Source: Cryptomeria japonica (Eukaryota; Streptophyta; Pinopsida; Cupressales; Cupressaceae). Taken from it: 64,000 nucleotides of DNA. The position numbers and the translations under genes were made by a program. The DNA is taken from NCBI RefSeq assembly GCF_030272615.1, contig NW_026728917.1:1-64000 (forward strand), read 5' to 3'. The stretch's first letter is position 1. Each line of letters opens with the position of its first letter. A model generated the notes under the pieces. The model did no database searches. It saw only the letters and a list, made by a program, of their open reading frames with translations, and was not told where the DNA came from. Positions 46,613-61,099 of the stretch are shown one piece after another.

Positions 46613-49272
46613 TTATTTATCGTTCTCATTGCTATGGTAGTATAGGATAGCAAGCCACTTGGTTTTGGACCGGCGCACCAAGTCCAAAAGCCCCCATCTT
46701 TCTAATTTTATCCACACGTATTCCCCCAGACGGTCAGAAAGAAAAGGAAGTAGACCGTTCAGGTGGTTAAACCTAGCCTTCTTCACTGTAAACTTTGCAG
46801 CCATGTAGAAAAAAGTGAAATTACCACAGAAGCAGATGATCAAGCACGCCCCAAGAATGAACCAAGCCAGCTCGGGATTCATGTTGGAAAGCATGGCATA
46901 CACTGCAAGCATGAAGCCATAGGCCGTAAAGGCAAACGTGGCACAAACCAATAGGTTGGTAATACAGAGGAACAATACCTTATTTCCCGTGGTAATAGGT
47001 GTACTCATCTGCCACATCAGCACCACTAAGAGCGACAGAAAGAATGCCACACAATCAAAGATGAGAAAAACCTTGAAGGAGGCCAACGGAAGCAGAATCG
47101 GCGAACCTAAACTCTTGTCTGAGCCAGTTCCAGGCGCAGGCGCAGGCGAAATTCCCGATCCCTTTGAGTCCCCATTTCCATTCCCATCGTCCGTCACGAA
47201 ACTGCCCGGAGCAGTGAAAGCTGCCGTAAATGACATTGTCGCTAATAGAACTGCCACCACTAGTTCTGTGTTGCGCCTGTCCTCATATGTTTTGTCCACC
47301 ATCTCAACAGCAACCTCATGTTTCTCTGCACTCACCTTTGGAGCGCTGTACAAGAATGGCTTGCGATTGGAAGGATAACTGGCCAGAACTGAAATTATCT
47401 TGTCAGATTCGTGATAGTGCGTGTTCTCTCTCACGATATCAAAGGCCGTTAAGCCTGCCTTGTTGACAGCAAACTTGTTTATCCCCGCTATACAAAGCAA
47501 CGACTTCACCATCTGAAAAATGCAAACTCAAATAAGTTCATAAAAATTAAATGATCTATTGGAACTAACTATGCATAAAGATTTCTTCTACGGAAGTTCT
47601 TGCCGTGATGATTTTAATTTCTGTCTTCAGTAGAAATACTTTCAGTAATTTGACTCTATATATAGACGAGATTAGATTAAGAATCTACACAAACCCAAAA
47701 CTTATATAGCTGTACACAGTAATTGGTTGAAAGAACAAACTTCAGCAGTGACAAACAGAGGTTTGTATAAAAAGAGACTTACATTCAAGTCTTTTTTCTT
47801 TGCTGCAATATGCAGTGGTGTGTCTCCTTCACTTATCCTCGAAAAAGGAGATTTCATTTCACCCGCATCTGTGTTTCCTCCACTTTTCACGGGCTCATCT
47901 TTTGGATCTTTCTTTTCAGCCGGATCTGTCTTTCCTCCACTTCGCAGAGGCTCTTCATGTGGAGGTTTGTCAAGTCCCTTGTTGACCAAGTATGATAAGC
48001 CTACCTCTTCGTTCAGGTAATCAACAATTCGCACTTGCCTAACTAGGGCAGCTAAGTGCAGAACGTTCATTCCACAACTATTCCGTATTTCGACAGCGTC
48101 TGGCCTCTCATTTATCAACTCTTGTACTGCTTCCAGATGACCCAATTTCGCTGCCACACAGATGGGAGTTTCTTGGCTGTCATTAACCCAATAACACAGT
48201 TCGGCCTCAAATTTTATTAACTTCTTTATTATATGCACGTAGTTTCTTTCAACAGCTATATGCAGAGCTGTGTTGCCAAGTTCGTCCTTACGTTGGATTA
48301 ACTGCTTCGCATCTGATAAATTTAGTATATGATCAACTAGATCTGTAAAAGAAGCATCCAAAATCATTGCCTTAAGTTAGATAAGATGTTCTTCAAGAAG
48401 GGCCAAGGGTAAGAGAATGCCTAATTTACCTTTGTTGAAGCGATACAGACCTCAACTAATATAACAACATAAATACAGAATTCAACTAAATACACGAAGA
48501 AGTAAAGAAGAACTCATTGGTTATCAACTGTAAACGAACAGAAGCTGAAGTAAAATAGAAACAACATAATCAAACGACTTGAAAAAATAGAAAGAACTGA
48601 AACATGATAGACAATCATCCTCGTGTTATTTAAGATAAAGAAAAAATTGGGGACAAAATGATATTTGTCTTGAACCGTTAAATTAGGAGATGCTTAGCAG
48701 ATACTTTTACAAACTTATAGGCAAAGAAATCCTAAAATCGAAATAAAATAACCTGAATCTCCTCTGTTTACTGCAACAGATAAACAGTTCCTCTTGTGCA
48801 CCGTACTTTCGAGTAAGCTCGACGGAGATGCGTCAAATATTGCCTTCACTGTCTCTAAATTGCCGCTTTCGTAGGCTTTGAACAAAGCTGTTTCATCAAG
48901 CTTATTGCGGAGATCCACACCACTTTCTGGTTGTTGGAGTAGAATCTTCACAACGTTGGAGAAACCTCCCTGCGCAGCCAAGTGTAACGCAGTATCCTTT
49001 TCGGCATTGGTAGCATTCACAAGCAGAGGCTTCACTTCGGGATCGGTTTCCTTCAGAAGTTGACGATTGAGTTGCAGGAGCTGTTGAATGAAGTGTAGAT
49101 TTCCTACACTAGCAGCCAAATGGAGAAGAGTATTTTCCCCTCCAGGTGTAATATTGTTGAGAGCTGCTTTAAGTTGGGAACTCAGTTGTTGATCGATCCT
49201 TAAACGCGTTACCGCAGCTTTGAAGGCGTCAGGATCGATCCTTCCGCCGAGTTGTTGACCCTCAGTGGCCAT
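46613..49272 (-). CDS. Ankyrin repeat/PGG-domain membrane protein (ACD6-like), copy 2
   Basis: Exons 49272-48753, 48342-47783 and 47512-46613, with the same splice sites. The exon translations match those at 17704-20363 residue for residue. The upstream region to about 50000 and the downstream region are also the same, so both copies should have the same promoter. A third copy would be expected at about 75522-78181 in window coordinates, beyond the right edge, if copy 3 is complete. Confidence 0.9.
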
Positions 49273-49996
49273 GCTAAATATCTGCCGTTACAGCCTTCAA
49301 CACCAAGGCACGCTTCTTTGTAATAGGATTGAATAATACTACATTCAGTATTATGCCAGAAACTACATAATAGAATATGTGGTCTCAGTTTTTCCACAAG
49401 GGAAACATTAAAAATACAAGTATCCACATCTTACACTTCAGGGTTTCCACAACTTTAGTTGGAATCTCACTTTTTCTTTCGTTGGAACAGATACAACATT
49501 TTGACCTTGACTGGGTGCAAATAACCAGTGTTAATTAGCTTTGATTGGGTGCCAAGTAATTACTCTAGTTTGGTGCGAATAATATGACTATGGGGTGTTC
49601 TGCTAGAACATTATTTTTTTAATACTTGAAGTGATCCTACACGTCAAAATTACTACAACTTTTTCATAGTTGGAATGTCTATTTTTCTTAGATGAAAGTG
49701 TACATTGAAATCAAATACAAATTTTTTTTATCATTTATAATTTAATAATTTATTCTATGTGAAATATGTACACATTTTATTTAATGTTGAGTTTATTTCA
49801 GTGGATTAGATAATTATTTAATATAGTTATATTTCAATAAACGATATAACTGTTGTTTAAATTAATTTCTTTCTTTTCATTCTATCATTCTTATTCAATT
49901 ACATATATTTTCATACATTGCACATTATGTTGTCTTTATTTACACACATTTTTATACATGTACCATTTACTATAACCGATGCACTGCAAAATAGGA

Positions 49997-51431
49997 TGTT
50001 AGGAACACAAACAAAAGACTCAAGAATCAACTGTTAGTGTTAGTATCATAAACGAAATACGATCCTAAGCAAGCATATGAAGAGAGATCAAACATTTAAT
50101 GGAAAGTATGCAAAAACAAAAGAAAGACACAAGACCCTTCCAAATGCTTGCCAACATGTTCATAGTAGCTTCTCCCTTGTTCCTCTCCTCTCCAAGTTCC
50201 ACATGAGTGTAGCCCTTAGCTCTTTGCACTACTATGGAAGTCTTATGGAGATTCAAGATTTATGAAAAATGATTTAAAATATGCAAATGCAAGCGAAATA
50301 TGAGAAAGCCTAATTAAGCTATCTTGGTTTTAACCAAAATAACAATGTAGATTAGATGACTCCTAAAATGATCTCTTAAATTTCACTATAGATTAGATGC
50401 ATACAAGATTTCTGGATCTGAATTATGAAGGAATGGGCTCTATTTATAGGAAAAATAGGGCAATGGATGGTTGAGATTAAGTAATCTCAACAAGGGTCAA
50501 GATAGAAAGATTTATGATCCATGTGAGGGCTTTCAACCCAATCCCAGGATGACAAATGCCAACATGAGATGGCTTGAGAGGAGAGGGAAGAAGCATTAAA
50601 TGCTTGAAATGACATGAAGGTTAGGTTAGGAGTTAAGGTTAAGCTTGAGTTGAATGAATAAAGTCGCTATCCAATGAATAATGCCTTTATCCAATGGCTA
50701 AACTCTTGTACAAGAGTTAGTGGGTGAGTTGAGTTAACCATTAATGCTTGAAGAGACCCATGAGTCAAAAGGATGGTTAAGTTAGAGGAAAGTCTCTAAC
50801 CATGTGGGTGAGTTGAGTTAAGCATTAATGGTCATGTAAGAGCCATTAATGGTTTGGAATACTTTAGGCGTTAACCTGTTGAATACATAAAGCCTTTAAT
50901 GCTTTTCAAAGACTTTGAGGCTTTGAGAAGCGACTTCAAGTTGCCTAGGAATGTGACAATATTTAGGAAATGGATTAGGCAAATTAGGAATGGTTTAGAA
51001 GAATTTAGAAAGTGGTTAGAATTGTCTAGAAGGGGATTTAAGATGTAAGTGGGTTTGGTGGGTGAGGGAAAATAGGATTTTAATTAAAATAAAATTCATT
51101 TATTTCAACTAAATAGGTGCAACTTGCATTTGTAGGAGAATGCAAGTGGGGGGAGGGGGGGAGTAGTTTAAGGATTTAAATAAATATTTTATTATTTATT
51201 TAAAAGAGGAAAGAGGGTTAAATTCAATAAATATGTTTTATTCATTTAATTCCTTAAGAATGTAGCTTAATTAATATTTAAATAAATTGAATAATTTATT
51301 TAATTAATAGGAGAAGAGGCTGAGGATGAATTAATTAAATTTTAATTTAATTAACTGATTATTAATAGTTAAATAATCAAATAAATAGTAAATATTCATT
51401 TAATTAAATGGACAGATTTATGTGACTACTT
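49997..51431 (-). mobile_element. Gypsy-type LTR, minus orientation, copy 2
   Basis: Counterpart of 21088-22522, with the minus-strand TATA box at 50440-50449 and the polypurine-like tract at 51432-51446. Confidence 0.55.
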
Positions 51432-52521
51432 TTGCCCCTCTTTGAGACGGTGCGGTTTATCACATCGTTTCAAAGAAAGAAAAATAGGTGTGAAGAAATA
51501 TGCCCCATAAATGTTAATTTAGTGGGTGCTATGTCCCCTCGACAGATGGGCTAAAAAATTTCAAAAAATCGGGTGATCTCTCGAAAAAGAACAAGAAGTT
51601 GAGGGGAGGTAGAATACAAGAAATTAGCAATAACGGTGAAATGATGGGAGAAAAATGGGGGTAAAATGAGGAAATGAGAGACGTTGGAAGTTTAGAGGGA
51701 CCACAACAGTAAGCGGGGTGAATTAGGGTTAGGGCTGGATGGTATATATGGGGGGGAAGGGGAAAAAATAGGCTCATTTGCACCTATCTCCTTGGCAGTT
51801 TAGAGCTCTGATAGGGAATTTTTGGTGAAGGAGTGAGCAACGATCATCATGCCTATGCCTATAGAAGATCACCGGCTAGAGTGGATCTGTCGATTCCAAC
51901 AGCCAGACAACTACAAACCAGCTATACACAAATTTTGAATTTTGTGTTTTGTGCATTTTTGGCATGTTTTTTCAGGCATCAAAGTCCAATCAAGATAATA
52001 GCGCTAAAACCATGTTTTAATGCTATTGTCGCCTAGAATAGCACTATTATGCCGCAATGGTGCTATTGTATAGTAGTTGTAGCGCTTGTGTTAGGTTTAG
52101 TGCTTTCATTACATAGTAGTAGTGGTATTGTAGTATTAGCACGTTTGTATGTTTGTTGTAGTGCTGTTGTTATTGAATAGCATTGTTGTGTAGTTAATTT
52201 AGCGTGTTTGATTGTTTAGCACTTTTGTGCACAAATTGTGGCGCTATTGTGAGCAGAATAGCACTATTGTGATAAAAATTCCCCAGTGTTAGAGAACATA
52301 GCCTGATGTCTCAGTTGATTGTTTGATTGGTTGTTTTGGTGAATTATAGCAGCCCCCTTGAGACTAGGTCATTATGATAAATGTCTGTTGTAGTCTAGGA
52401 TTGCCATAATCGATTACCTATTGAGACCCGAAGATACTTGATCAAAGTATCTGTTGATAGTCTAGGTTGAAAACTTAAGAAAGTTTGTACCAAAACAACT
52501 AATGTTTGTTGATGTGTGTAG

Positions 52522-54501
52522 GAGGACGTGCCTGTTCTACAGATGCCGGAGCAGCATCCTGCCACATAGCAGCTGACAGAGGCAGACAGATTCTGCGTCG
52601 CTGCGACTAGTTTGTACGATATGATCTATCGTCCCGTGATTCGGATGAATTGCGGACTGATGACAGCACTGGCCGAGCATTGGCATAGTGAGATATGTAC
52701 CTTCTACCTGGCGATGGGAGAGATGACAGTGATGCTAGAGGATGTGTGGAGGATACTACACATCCTGATTAGAGGGGAGCTGGTGACCTATGATCAAGCA
52801 TTAGGGACGACGACGGTGTAGAGAATATTTGCTGATGATGTTTATATTGAGGATGACTTTGTATCCTAGGAGGACATAGTAGCATTGTATGAGCCTTTAC
52901 CAATAGTTTTATCCAGGATCGTCGGGGGTTTGGTGTGCCCCGACTGACGTTCACATGGACTAGCCGTTGGTTGGGACCAGGTGATTGAGAAGATGATGAC
53001 TGAGAGGACCCACTATGCCTGGGGACCATGTGTGCTAGCACATATTTATAGGGAGCTACACGAGGTGGTGTACCGAGAGAAGAGATCACTAGCAGTAGGG
53101 ATCACATTACTACACATCTGGGCTTGGGAGCACTTGCCAGTCACACGAACAGTCTACTTGATATTTAGGGTGATATATCAGCCCTATGTTTATATGTATG
53201 GAGGGATGATGAGCCAGCCCCATCTGAGGAAGTTGGATTTTTTGTGACGGGCTTTAGATGACCTAGATACAGTGATATGGAGGTTGTATATCGAGTGTGA
53301 GCCTTGGGAGGATGATGCAGAAGTGCTACTGTATGTATTTATGACACACTTTTTGATTGGGCGCACATCCTACCTTATAGAGAGACAGGTGCCAGGGAGA
53401 GTGATGAGGCAGTTTTGACGGAGGTAGGGATTGTCGAGAGGCTCAGGGGAGTATGCATGGGTAGTACGGGAGAGATTTTAGTGGGGACCAATGTTACCAT
53501 ATGATCAGGCCTTGATAGAGTTCCAGAATTTACAGGCGAGACCAGGGCATATGAGGCCTGAGATTGTCGATGCAGGGGTGACAGAGGAGTACACACAGTA
53601 TCATACTGCACATCTGATTATATAGATTTCAGATCCGATCGAGCCTATACCACCTTTTGAGGATGAGAGGAGATGATAAAGGAGGAAGAGAGGAGGTCGA
53701 GGAGTAGGAGGAGGAGATGGAGGTGGTGGAGGAGGATTTGGTGGAGCAGGAAAAGGTGGAGGAGGAGATGGAGGTGGTGGAGTATTTGGTGGAGCAGGAG
53801 GAGGTGGAGGACGAGGAGGATTTGGTGGTGGAGGGGGATTTGGAGGTGGAGGTGGTGGAGGAGGATGATTACAGAGGAGAGGTAGAGGGGGAGAGTCGTT
53901 GCGACTATCACAGGGTCCACTGATACGAGGGGCTGCCAAAGAAGGAGGTAGGGATATTGGTGGGGGTGTAGTGCCTATGGAGATGGGAGAGGGAGCCATA
54001 GGTGGAGGAGAGGTTCCTATGGAGATGGGAGGGGGAGAGATAGGTGGAGGAGATGGAGATGTATGGGAGTATATGATTTTACACTCACAGACTCGGTTAG
54101 AGGATAGCGAGGCAGAGATTGCAGCTAGAGATGTCCAACTATTTGCATGGGAGGTGGAGCTGACTGTAGTGAGGAAAGAGAGAGATGATCTGGTGGACAG
54201 GTTGAGGGAGGTGCAGGATAGAGTCCAAGTCTTGGAGGGAGCATAGGCATAGGGTCCAACTGAGGTGGTGTTGAGGGAGATGTGACAGGCAAGTGGAGAG
54301 ATTGACTATTGGTGGGGAATATATGAGCTGGTTGTGCCAGTTAGTCAGCAAGCACTGAGCTATTCTAAGATGCGGTGGGCAAGATCAAAGTGGTCACAGA
54401 GGGCTCAGAGAAGTGGGGGTGTTATGGGTCCTCCTCAGTGAGGTGGTGGGGGAGGAGTAGGGGGTAGTCGTGGTGCAGCATCTGGCCAGAGTGCCATTTG
54501 A
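52522..54501 (+). pseudogene. Plant mobile domain (MAIN-like) pseudogene, copy 2
   Basis: Counterpart of 23613-25592 with the same set of in-frame stops (52567, 52819, 52867, 52945, 53245, 53416, 53425). Because every stop is shared, decay preceded the 28.9-kb duplication. Confidence 0.8.
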
Positions 54502-55459
54502 GATATTTTAGGTACTTGTTACATTATTATTTTGGACTGTGACTTGGATGGATTTTGGTAGTCGATATATTTTGACATCATTGTACTATGATACATGTAA
54601 TCTTTTTTTTTAATGTGATATATGAAGAGATCCCATGCTTTGATATTATATGCATATGTATGATGACACCTATATTGTTGATACAGGATGATGATTATGA
54701 GTTATGCTTAGATTCATGCTATGGATGATTTGATTACTATATATACATGGTGATGATATGATTTCTAGATGCATGCTATGGATGATTTGTCTAATTATGT
54801 GGATGCAGGTAGAAGATGGACGATGCTTGTGGTAATGATGTTAATTATGATGTAATGATGATGATGTATGCAAAAATAATGAGTTGAAATAATGCATAAT
54901 GATGTTTGTGATAGATAATACTTGTTCATTTTTTATGATATGATATGAGTAAATGATGCATGTTGTAAGATGAATCTAAGTGAATCAAATGTGTATGCAA
55001 ATGTGATGTATGAATGCACTTTAAATGGATGAACAAATGTTGATACAAATGTTTATGTATGAATGCACTTAAATGAATGTATCTAAATGATGTAATGTTT
55101 ATGAGATGTATTTAAAATTAATCTAAATGACTAAAATGATTCAAAACATAACTAAGTGATAAATGAGATTGAAATGATAATGCAAATAAATGCAAATAGG
55201 GGATAAAGAATAATGAATAACTGCACCTTAATGCAATTAAAGGATAATGAATAACTGCACCTTAGTGCAATTGGAGGATAATGCATGCATCTCATGAATC
55301 TAGATGAAACAAAATGGGGAAAAATGCACCTATGAAATGAATTCTAAATGAACTTAAAGGATGATGAAAGGAATGCATATTTAAAATGAATGCACTACAT
55401 GGATGAATGAATGTTCTTTATAACAAATTCACTTAAATGAAATGCAACTAAATTATAGT

Positions 55460-56245
55460 TGTAGACACCTAAAATTGTTTAGTCTAATTAAATAAATATC
55501 TTTATTTATTTAATTATTTTAAGCCTAATTCTTCTATTAATTAAATAAATCTTTATTTATTTAACTAATTCATTTATCCTCTTTTAGCCTTATTTCTCAT
55601 TTAAATAAATACTTTTATTTATTTAAATTATCCTTTTCCTAAATTAAATAGATATCTTATTTATTTAATTGATCCCACTTCCTCTATTAATTAAATAAAT
55701 CTTTATTTATTTAATTAATTCATTAACCTTTTCTACCCATGACACATGTCATTCATCTCTTAATTCCTACACTACCTACCCTTTCATTATTTTCTTATTT
55801 TCTCTACCTACCCTCTAATCCTAGCTGACTATTTATCTCTTACACCTCCAATCTTATCCCTCCATTTCCTACAGTGTCTTCTATATAAGAGGACACTTCC
55901 TTCATTATCAACCCTGATTAGTTGACTTCTCAACTACATTACACTTTCAAACTTGCATATGCGATCAAGCCTACTTTCAACCACATTTCCGTTCTTTGTT
56001 GAGCTCTTGTGCACATATAAAATCTAAGAGCAAATATATCAAGCAAGATAAATGGAGATAGGAAGAATGGAGATCTAAACCCTATTGGACATGTGATGGT
56101 ATAATCTTTGTGATTTCATTTGATTTGCATTGTCTTAGGTAATCTTCATAAGTTATGGTGGATCTTTGTTGTTGTTAGGCTAGGGTTTTGTGGTTGAATT
56201 CATTTAGTCTTTCAATATTGTTGTTTTCCATTTTCACCATATACA
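55460..56245 (+). repeat. Gypsy-type 5' LTR, plus orientation, copy 2
   Basis: Counterpart of 26551-27336, with the primer-binding-like site at 56249-56266. Confidence 0.7.
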
Positions 56246-56658
56246 TTTTGGCACGCCCCATGGGACATAGATTTTTGTTAGATCTATGTTTTTTGCAGGT
56301 TTTTCTAACCCTATATTGCTGTTTTGTAAAACAATTTGGAGAAAACCTTGTGCAGCTAGGGTTTTGGACACAAAATCAAGATCTTGGAGAGATTTGATCC
56401 TATCTCACAAACGTATTAGAATTTTTGCACAGAATTTTATTGGCAAGTTGAAGACAGTATCAATAGATTTCAATCCAAAATTTAGAATTTTTGGAGCACA
56501 TTTTCATTTTCTATGAATTTTTTATGATTTTTCATAAACAATTAATTTTGAGAGCAAATCAGTGAATTGTTCGGGTTTTCTTACATTTTTGGAAATATCT
56601 CATAATTATACACAACATCTGTTCTTTGTGATTTTAATTTTGATGCAAAAAAATTCTT

Positions 56659-58309
56659 AAAAAATCAGATCTTTAAAGATCCATTCCCAAAACATGACAA
56701 GGAAAAAGCTAAAGCCATAGATGAGCAAACCAACTATACCAAAGAATCCTATAACTATGATTCAATTGTTGATCACATTTCAATGGACAATTATGTCTCT
56801 ACCATTATCATCAAGGACAAAACGCATGAGAATTCTACCCAAAGACCCAAGGTTGTCCTGAAAGGAATTAGATCTTCTTCCGAACCTACCTCTTAGTGTA
56901 ATGTTACAACTCATCGAGGAAAATTCACTTTACAAGGTGCTCCAGCTAAAAAGACTACTTCCTTATCAACCAAACTTGAGTATGACCTTGTAGAACAGTT
57001 AGGGAAGAAACCCACACCTATCTCCATCCTTGAACTTTTACGCATATCCCCTGCACATAAGGCCATTCTTGACAAAACCTTGAGAGACACTTCCATCCCT
57101 ATTGATCTAAACATGGACCAGTTTCAATCCTTGGTGGGATACCTTTCTGTTCCACACTCCCTTACATTCACAGAAGCTGATGACGCCTCTGTGAGCCAAC
57201 CACATAATGCACCTTTACACATTGAAACCTTCCTACATAAACATTGAATAAAGCGAGTCTTGATAGATGGAGGAGCAGGTCTAAACATTTGTACATTGAG
57301 CACTATCAAACAATTGGGATATTCTGATAAAGCTGTGAATTCTACAAACAAAATTACCATCAAAGCATATGATGATGAAGAGCATTCATCCAAAGGCATA
57401 GTCACTTTACCTCTTAGAGTTGGGCCAATTACAAAAGATGAGGTTTGTCAAGTCCTTGACCTCGATCTCACATACAACATATTGCTAGGACGTCCATGGA
57501 TTCATGAGATGAGCGCATTACCATCTACATACCATCGATGTATCAAGTTTTCACACAATGGAGTTGAAGTTATCATCAAAGCTGATCCTAACCCATTCAT
57601 ATATTGCAACAATCTATGACCTAGATCAGAAATAACAATCCCAATCAATTTAGAGGCTATTCCTTCATCAACTTATGTGGATCCAGAATCATTAAAGGCT
57701 TCTACATCCAAACAAATAGAGCTAAAAGAAAAATTCAAGATTAAAGACATGAGATGTGGTGAGTATATCTGTCATGCTGATCAACTCCCACTATCTCCTA
57801 AGACATTCAGTCGACAGGAACAACCTACAAAAAATTTGCAATGCCAAGGAATTGGGTGTGAACCACCTAGTGTTGTGGCTACTATGTCTGAATGCAAATC
57901 ACCTCTAGTGCTGCAAGCAGCTCTTGATATCAATAGTCCTAAGAGTGGTTCCAACAAAGAATCTATTGAGCATATCACCAACCCTCTTGATAACTCACAT
58001 AGCTTTACCATATCATCCACTTATTCCATTTCCAGTCCTCTCCCAGACTTGGATCAACAAGAATTACAAAAGCCCTTACTAATTGGGGATGAAAAATTAA
58101 GCCTTGAAAAGAAAAAACTAAAAGTGAAAACTAAAGAAAAGTCTTTTAGTTCAAATCAAAATCAAAAGCTATTGGACTCTGAAAAAATCAAGGTCAAGGA
58201 TAAAAATCCTATGAAAGAAAAAGAACAAGAGTTGATCTCCCCTAATATCAAAATAACTGGGGGCAAAAGTTCTACAATTTTAAGTCAAAAAGCATACTTG
58301 TTGATCTGA
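56659..58309 (+). pseudogene. Gypsy gag-protease region, truncated, copy 2
   Basis: Counterpart of 27750-29400, including the retropepsin block around 57249-57610 and the Lys/Glu-rich linker. It is cut off at 58473 by the start of copy 3. Confidence 0.75.
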
Positions 58310-58556
58310 AGTCTCTATCATGTCATGATACTTTCACTTCTTTTCACAAGCATAAGCCTTCATCACTCATCCACTTGTTCCACACATTCTTTCCCTTCTA
58401 GCAATACATCATGGACCTTTAAGGGAGCTTCCTTGAGGGACTTTGTTATCAGGGATGCTGAAACTTCTTTAGGTGATTGTGGTATTGTTGCCTTTAAAAA
58501 AGAATCTTGTTATTACAATATTCAACATAATTATTAAATTGATACAAGAAGGATTT

Positions 58557-59546
58557 CTAAATTGTCACCTCTTGGAGAGGCTTTTTTATGATGAAACCTT
58601 GTTCAAGTATGGTGGAGGACTGAAATGAGCTGCTGCACCCATTTATCGTGCATTTGGTTGGACAATATTTCTCATTGCACTGATGTGCTTTATGGTTCGA
58701 TTCAATCGCCACAACACAGGGATTAATGCAGCTTGGAAGAGAGCATTTTCTGTTGCACATATGTTGAGGGGAATCGCACTTGTGCTGGCCAGGCTGCCCT
58801 GGCCACAGAGAACATTTCTCATTACAATTTGAAGATGTCTCATATAAGTAACAGCTCTGGCCACATGTATGATTTTTCCTTTTGCAATTGTGATTTCCTT
58901 CATGCCCTGCTAAATCCCCGCATAAGCTTAAGCTGTCTCCTTCTCGAGTACAATAACTGCAGTTTTCTGTACACAAATGACTCCCCATGCAAGAATGACG
59001 GTCACCATGCCCTTTCTCCATCACACATCTCCAGAAGCAAACAGAACATTTGCATCCACAAACTGATAGTCCTTGCTTTACTTTGCCAAGAGCTACATTA
59101 GCCTCTAGCTGCAACCTTTGCTCCTCGTCATCATCACAGAAATCTGTGGTGTTTGAACTTATAGAAGACTCCCCGACAGCAACAGGAAAATCAGGAACTC
59201 CTTCCTGTGTGTTGAAATTATCCAAAACCCTTAATTCTTCATTTGTATCTGTCACAGAAAGGCATCCCATGTGGACCGCAGACGTAAGATTTCTCCTCAG
59301 GATATCAACTGTCATAGCCACTCGCTTGCTGTCAATATCAGTCCAGTCCTTGGCTGCAATCTGAGCTATAATAAGCTTCAGATCCCTCATGAAGGTGAAT
59401 CCACTGTAATAGCAAGAATCGATTCTTTATGTCACCGCTTCTGCTAGCTCACTCAGGCTCTCTCTATAATACTCAGATCTATTATAAGGAGCCATAGCAG
59501 CAATCTCGACCTTTCCGTCGTACATTTTAAAAATGAAATTGTTCAT
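58557..59546 (-). pseudogene. Cys/His-rich gene fragment, copy 3, same nonsense mutation
   Basis: Identical in translation to the copy at 29648-30637, including the in-frame TAA at 59427-59429 and the open 277-residue downstream frame (58557-59390). The shared stop shows that copies 2 and 3 descend from one template that is not copy 1. Confidence 0.6.
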
Positions 59547-59768
59547 TTGTGCTTTCCTACACAATGATCCTGATAGTTGCATTTATAATTATCTGAAATT
59601 TAACTTTCATTAAATCAAAATAAAGAACTATTAGATCTTCATACAACTTCGCTTCCACCGACTTTCTCAACAACAACTCAAACCAATCACACCTCCTTCC
59701 TACCACTCCCGACAGGAACTTCGCTGCTTGCAGCTCTCGCTAAAAAAGGGTTTGGGTGGTACATCATG

Positions 59769-59896
59769 GCGCTTGCTATGAGGCCCTTTAAACAGCACCC
59801 CATAGCTCCCTACTTCATAGGTTGCACGATGCTGCAGGAGGAGGCTAGGAAGTAGGGGGCCATGGGGTGCTGTTTAAAGGACCCCATAGCCAGCGC
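59769..59896. repeat. Hairpin, copy 3
   Basis: Identical to the copy 2 hairpin at a 28,909-bp offset. Confidence 0.7.
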
Positions 59897-60829
59897 CTAA
59901 AAACAGATGAGACGATATGTACGTACGGCTCATTAGGCACATTACCAAGTAAACACTATCATTAAAGTCTAGTTAAACTCCGTCAGTAGTTCGATCGTGC
60001 ACACAGATCAACTTGATTGTTTTCCTGTGCATTAATGACCTTATTTCAGAGTTCACATGCCAAGCGATGCAACTAGCAACTGATGAAAATGATCCTGAGA
60101 TCAACTTAGAGGTGTACTGTAAAAGCACAGTTGTAAAGCATCTGCATTTTGCAGGGATTTCTCACATGCGCAAAGTTGATAATTATAGCGCTTTCATCAT
60201 TAAAGAGCCAAGTTCCACTAATTGACAAAATTGTCATGTGAGCTCTGAAACGAAGCCAAGTCCTGTAGAGAAAAACTGGTGAGTTGATATGTACGTACCG
60301 CTCAAATATGGAGTTTTGTTAGCGTGGCAAGGACATTTGGTTGCAGCAGAGCAATAGCACAAATGTTGTTCAGTTCAGTGTTTAAATGGTGATTTGCATT
60401 TTAGATAGTTCATTTATTATGCGGATGATAATGTTGAAGTAGTTATATTAAAGAATTGATCAGTATTTGTATAAAAGATTAATAATAGTTGTATGATAGA
60501 CCTAAAACGGAAAAGTAATGAGCAATGTATTTGTGCATAGATGATCATCTATTAGTTCTTCCGCACAATTTCAATAATATTTGAAGGTCTCTTAAACATT
60601 AGGTTATATATTTTATTGGAAATGTTTATTAAAATATTAATATTTCATATTTTAATAAATTTGGTTCACATTTTATTATCAAATAATTGTAGAATTAAAT
60701 AATATGGAGCCCTTTAACTTGCACATTCTAATCTTAAACCTAATAATCACCATTAAAGATTCCTACCTCATTCTTATACTCTTGCCTCTTGTCACTAATT
60801 ACAAATCTCAATCTTCTAGCTACATTTAC

Positions 60830-61099
60830 AATGACTAGGCTTAACTATATTAATTTGCAAGCGAGGATACAAACATACATCTTTGTCCATCTAGAATAAG
60901 TTGAAGAGTTATTGGAAGAGGAGACCATGATATAAGCATGATCACTCTAGGCTATGGAAGTGGGAATGACTAGGCTTAACTATATTAATTTGCAGCGAGG
61001 ATACAAACATACATCTTTGTCCATCTAGAATAAGTTGAAGAGTTATTGGAAGAGGAGACCATGATATAAGCATGATCACTCTAGGCTATGGAAGTGGGA
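60830..61099 (+). repeat. Tandem duplication of about 135 bp, copy 3
   Basis: Same paired block in the third unit. Confidence 0.92.

Larger units (their letters stand above)
29565..58473 (+). repeat. Tandem segmental duplication, copy 2 (28,909 bp)
   Basis: Second full copy. Its left boundary is where the Gypsy-like sequence ends and the Cys/His-rich gene fragment begins, in the context aggTGATTGTGG. Its left 1.5 kb differs from copy 1 but matches copy 3, and the rest matches copy 1 almost base for base. The unit runs head to tail straight into copy 3 with no spacer. Confidence 0.95.
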
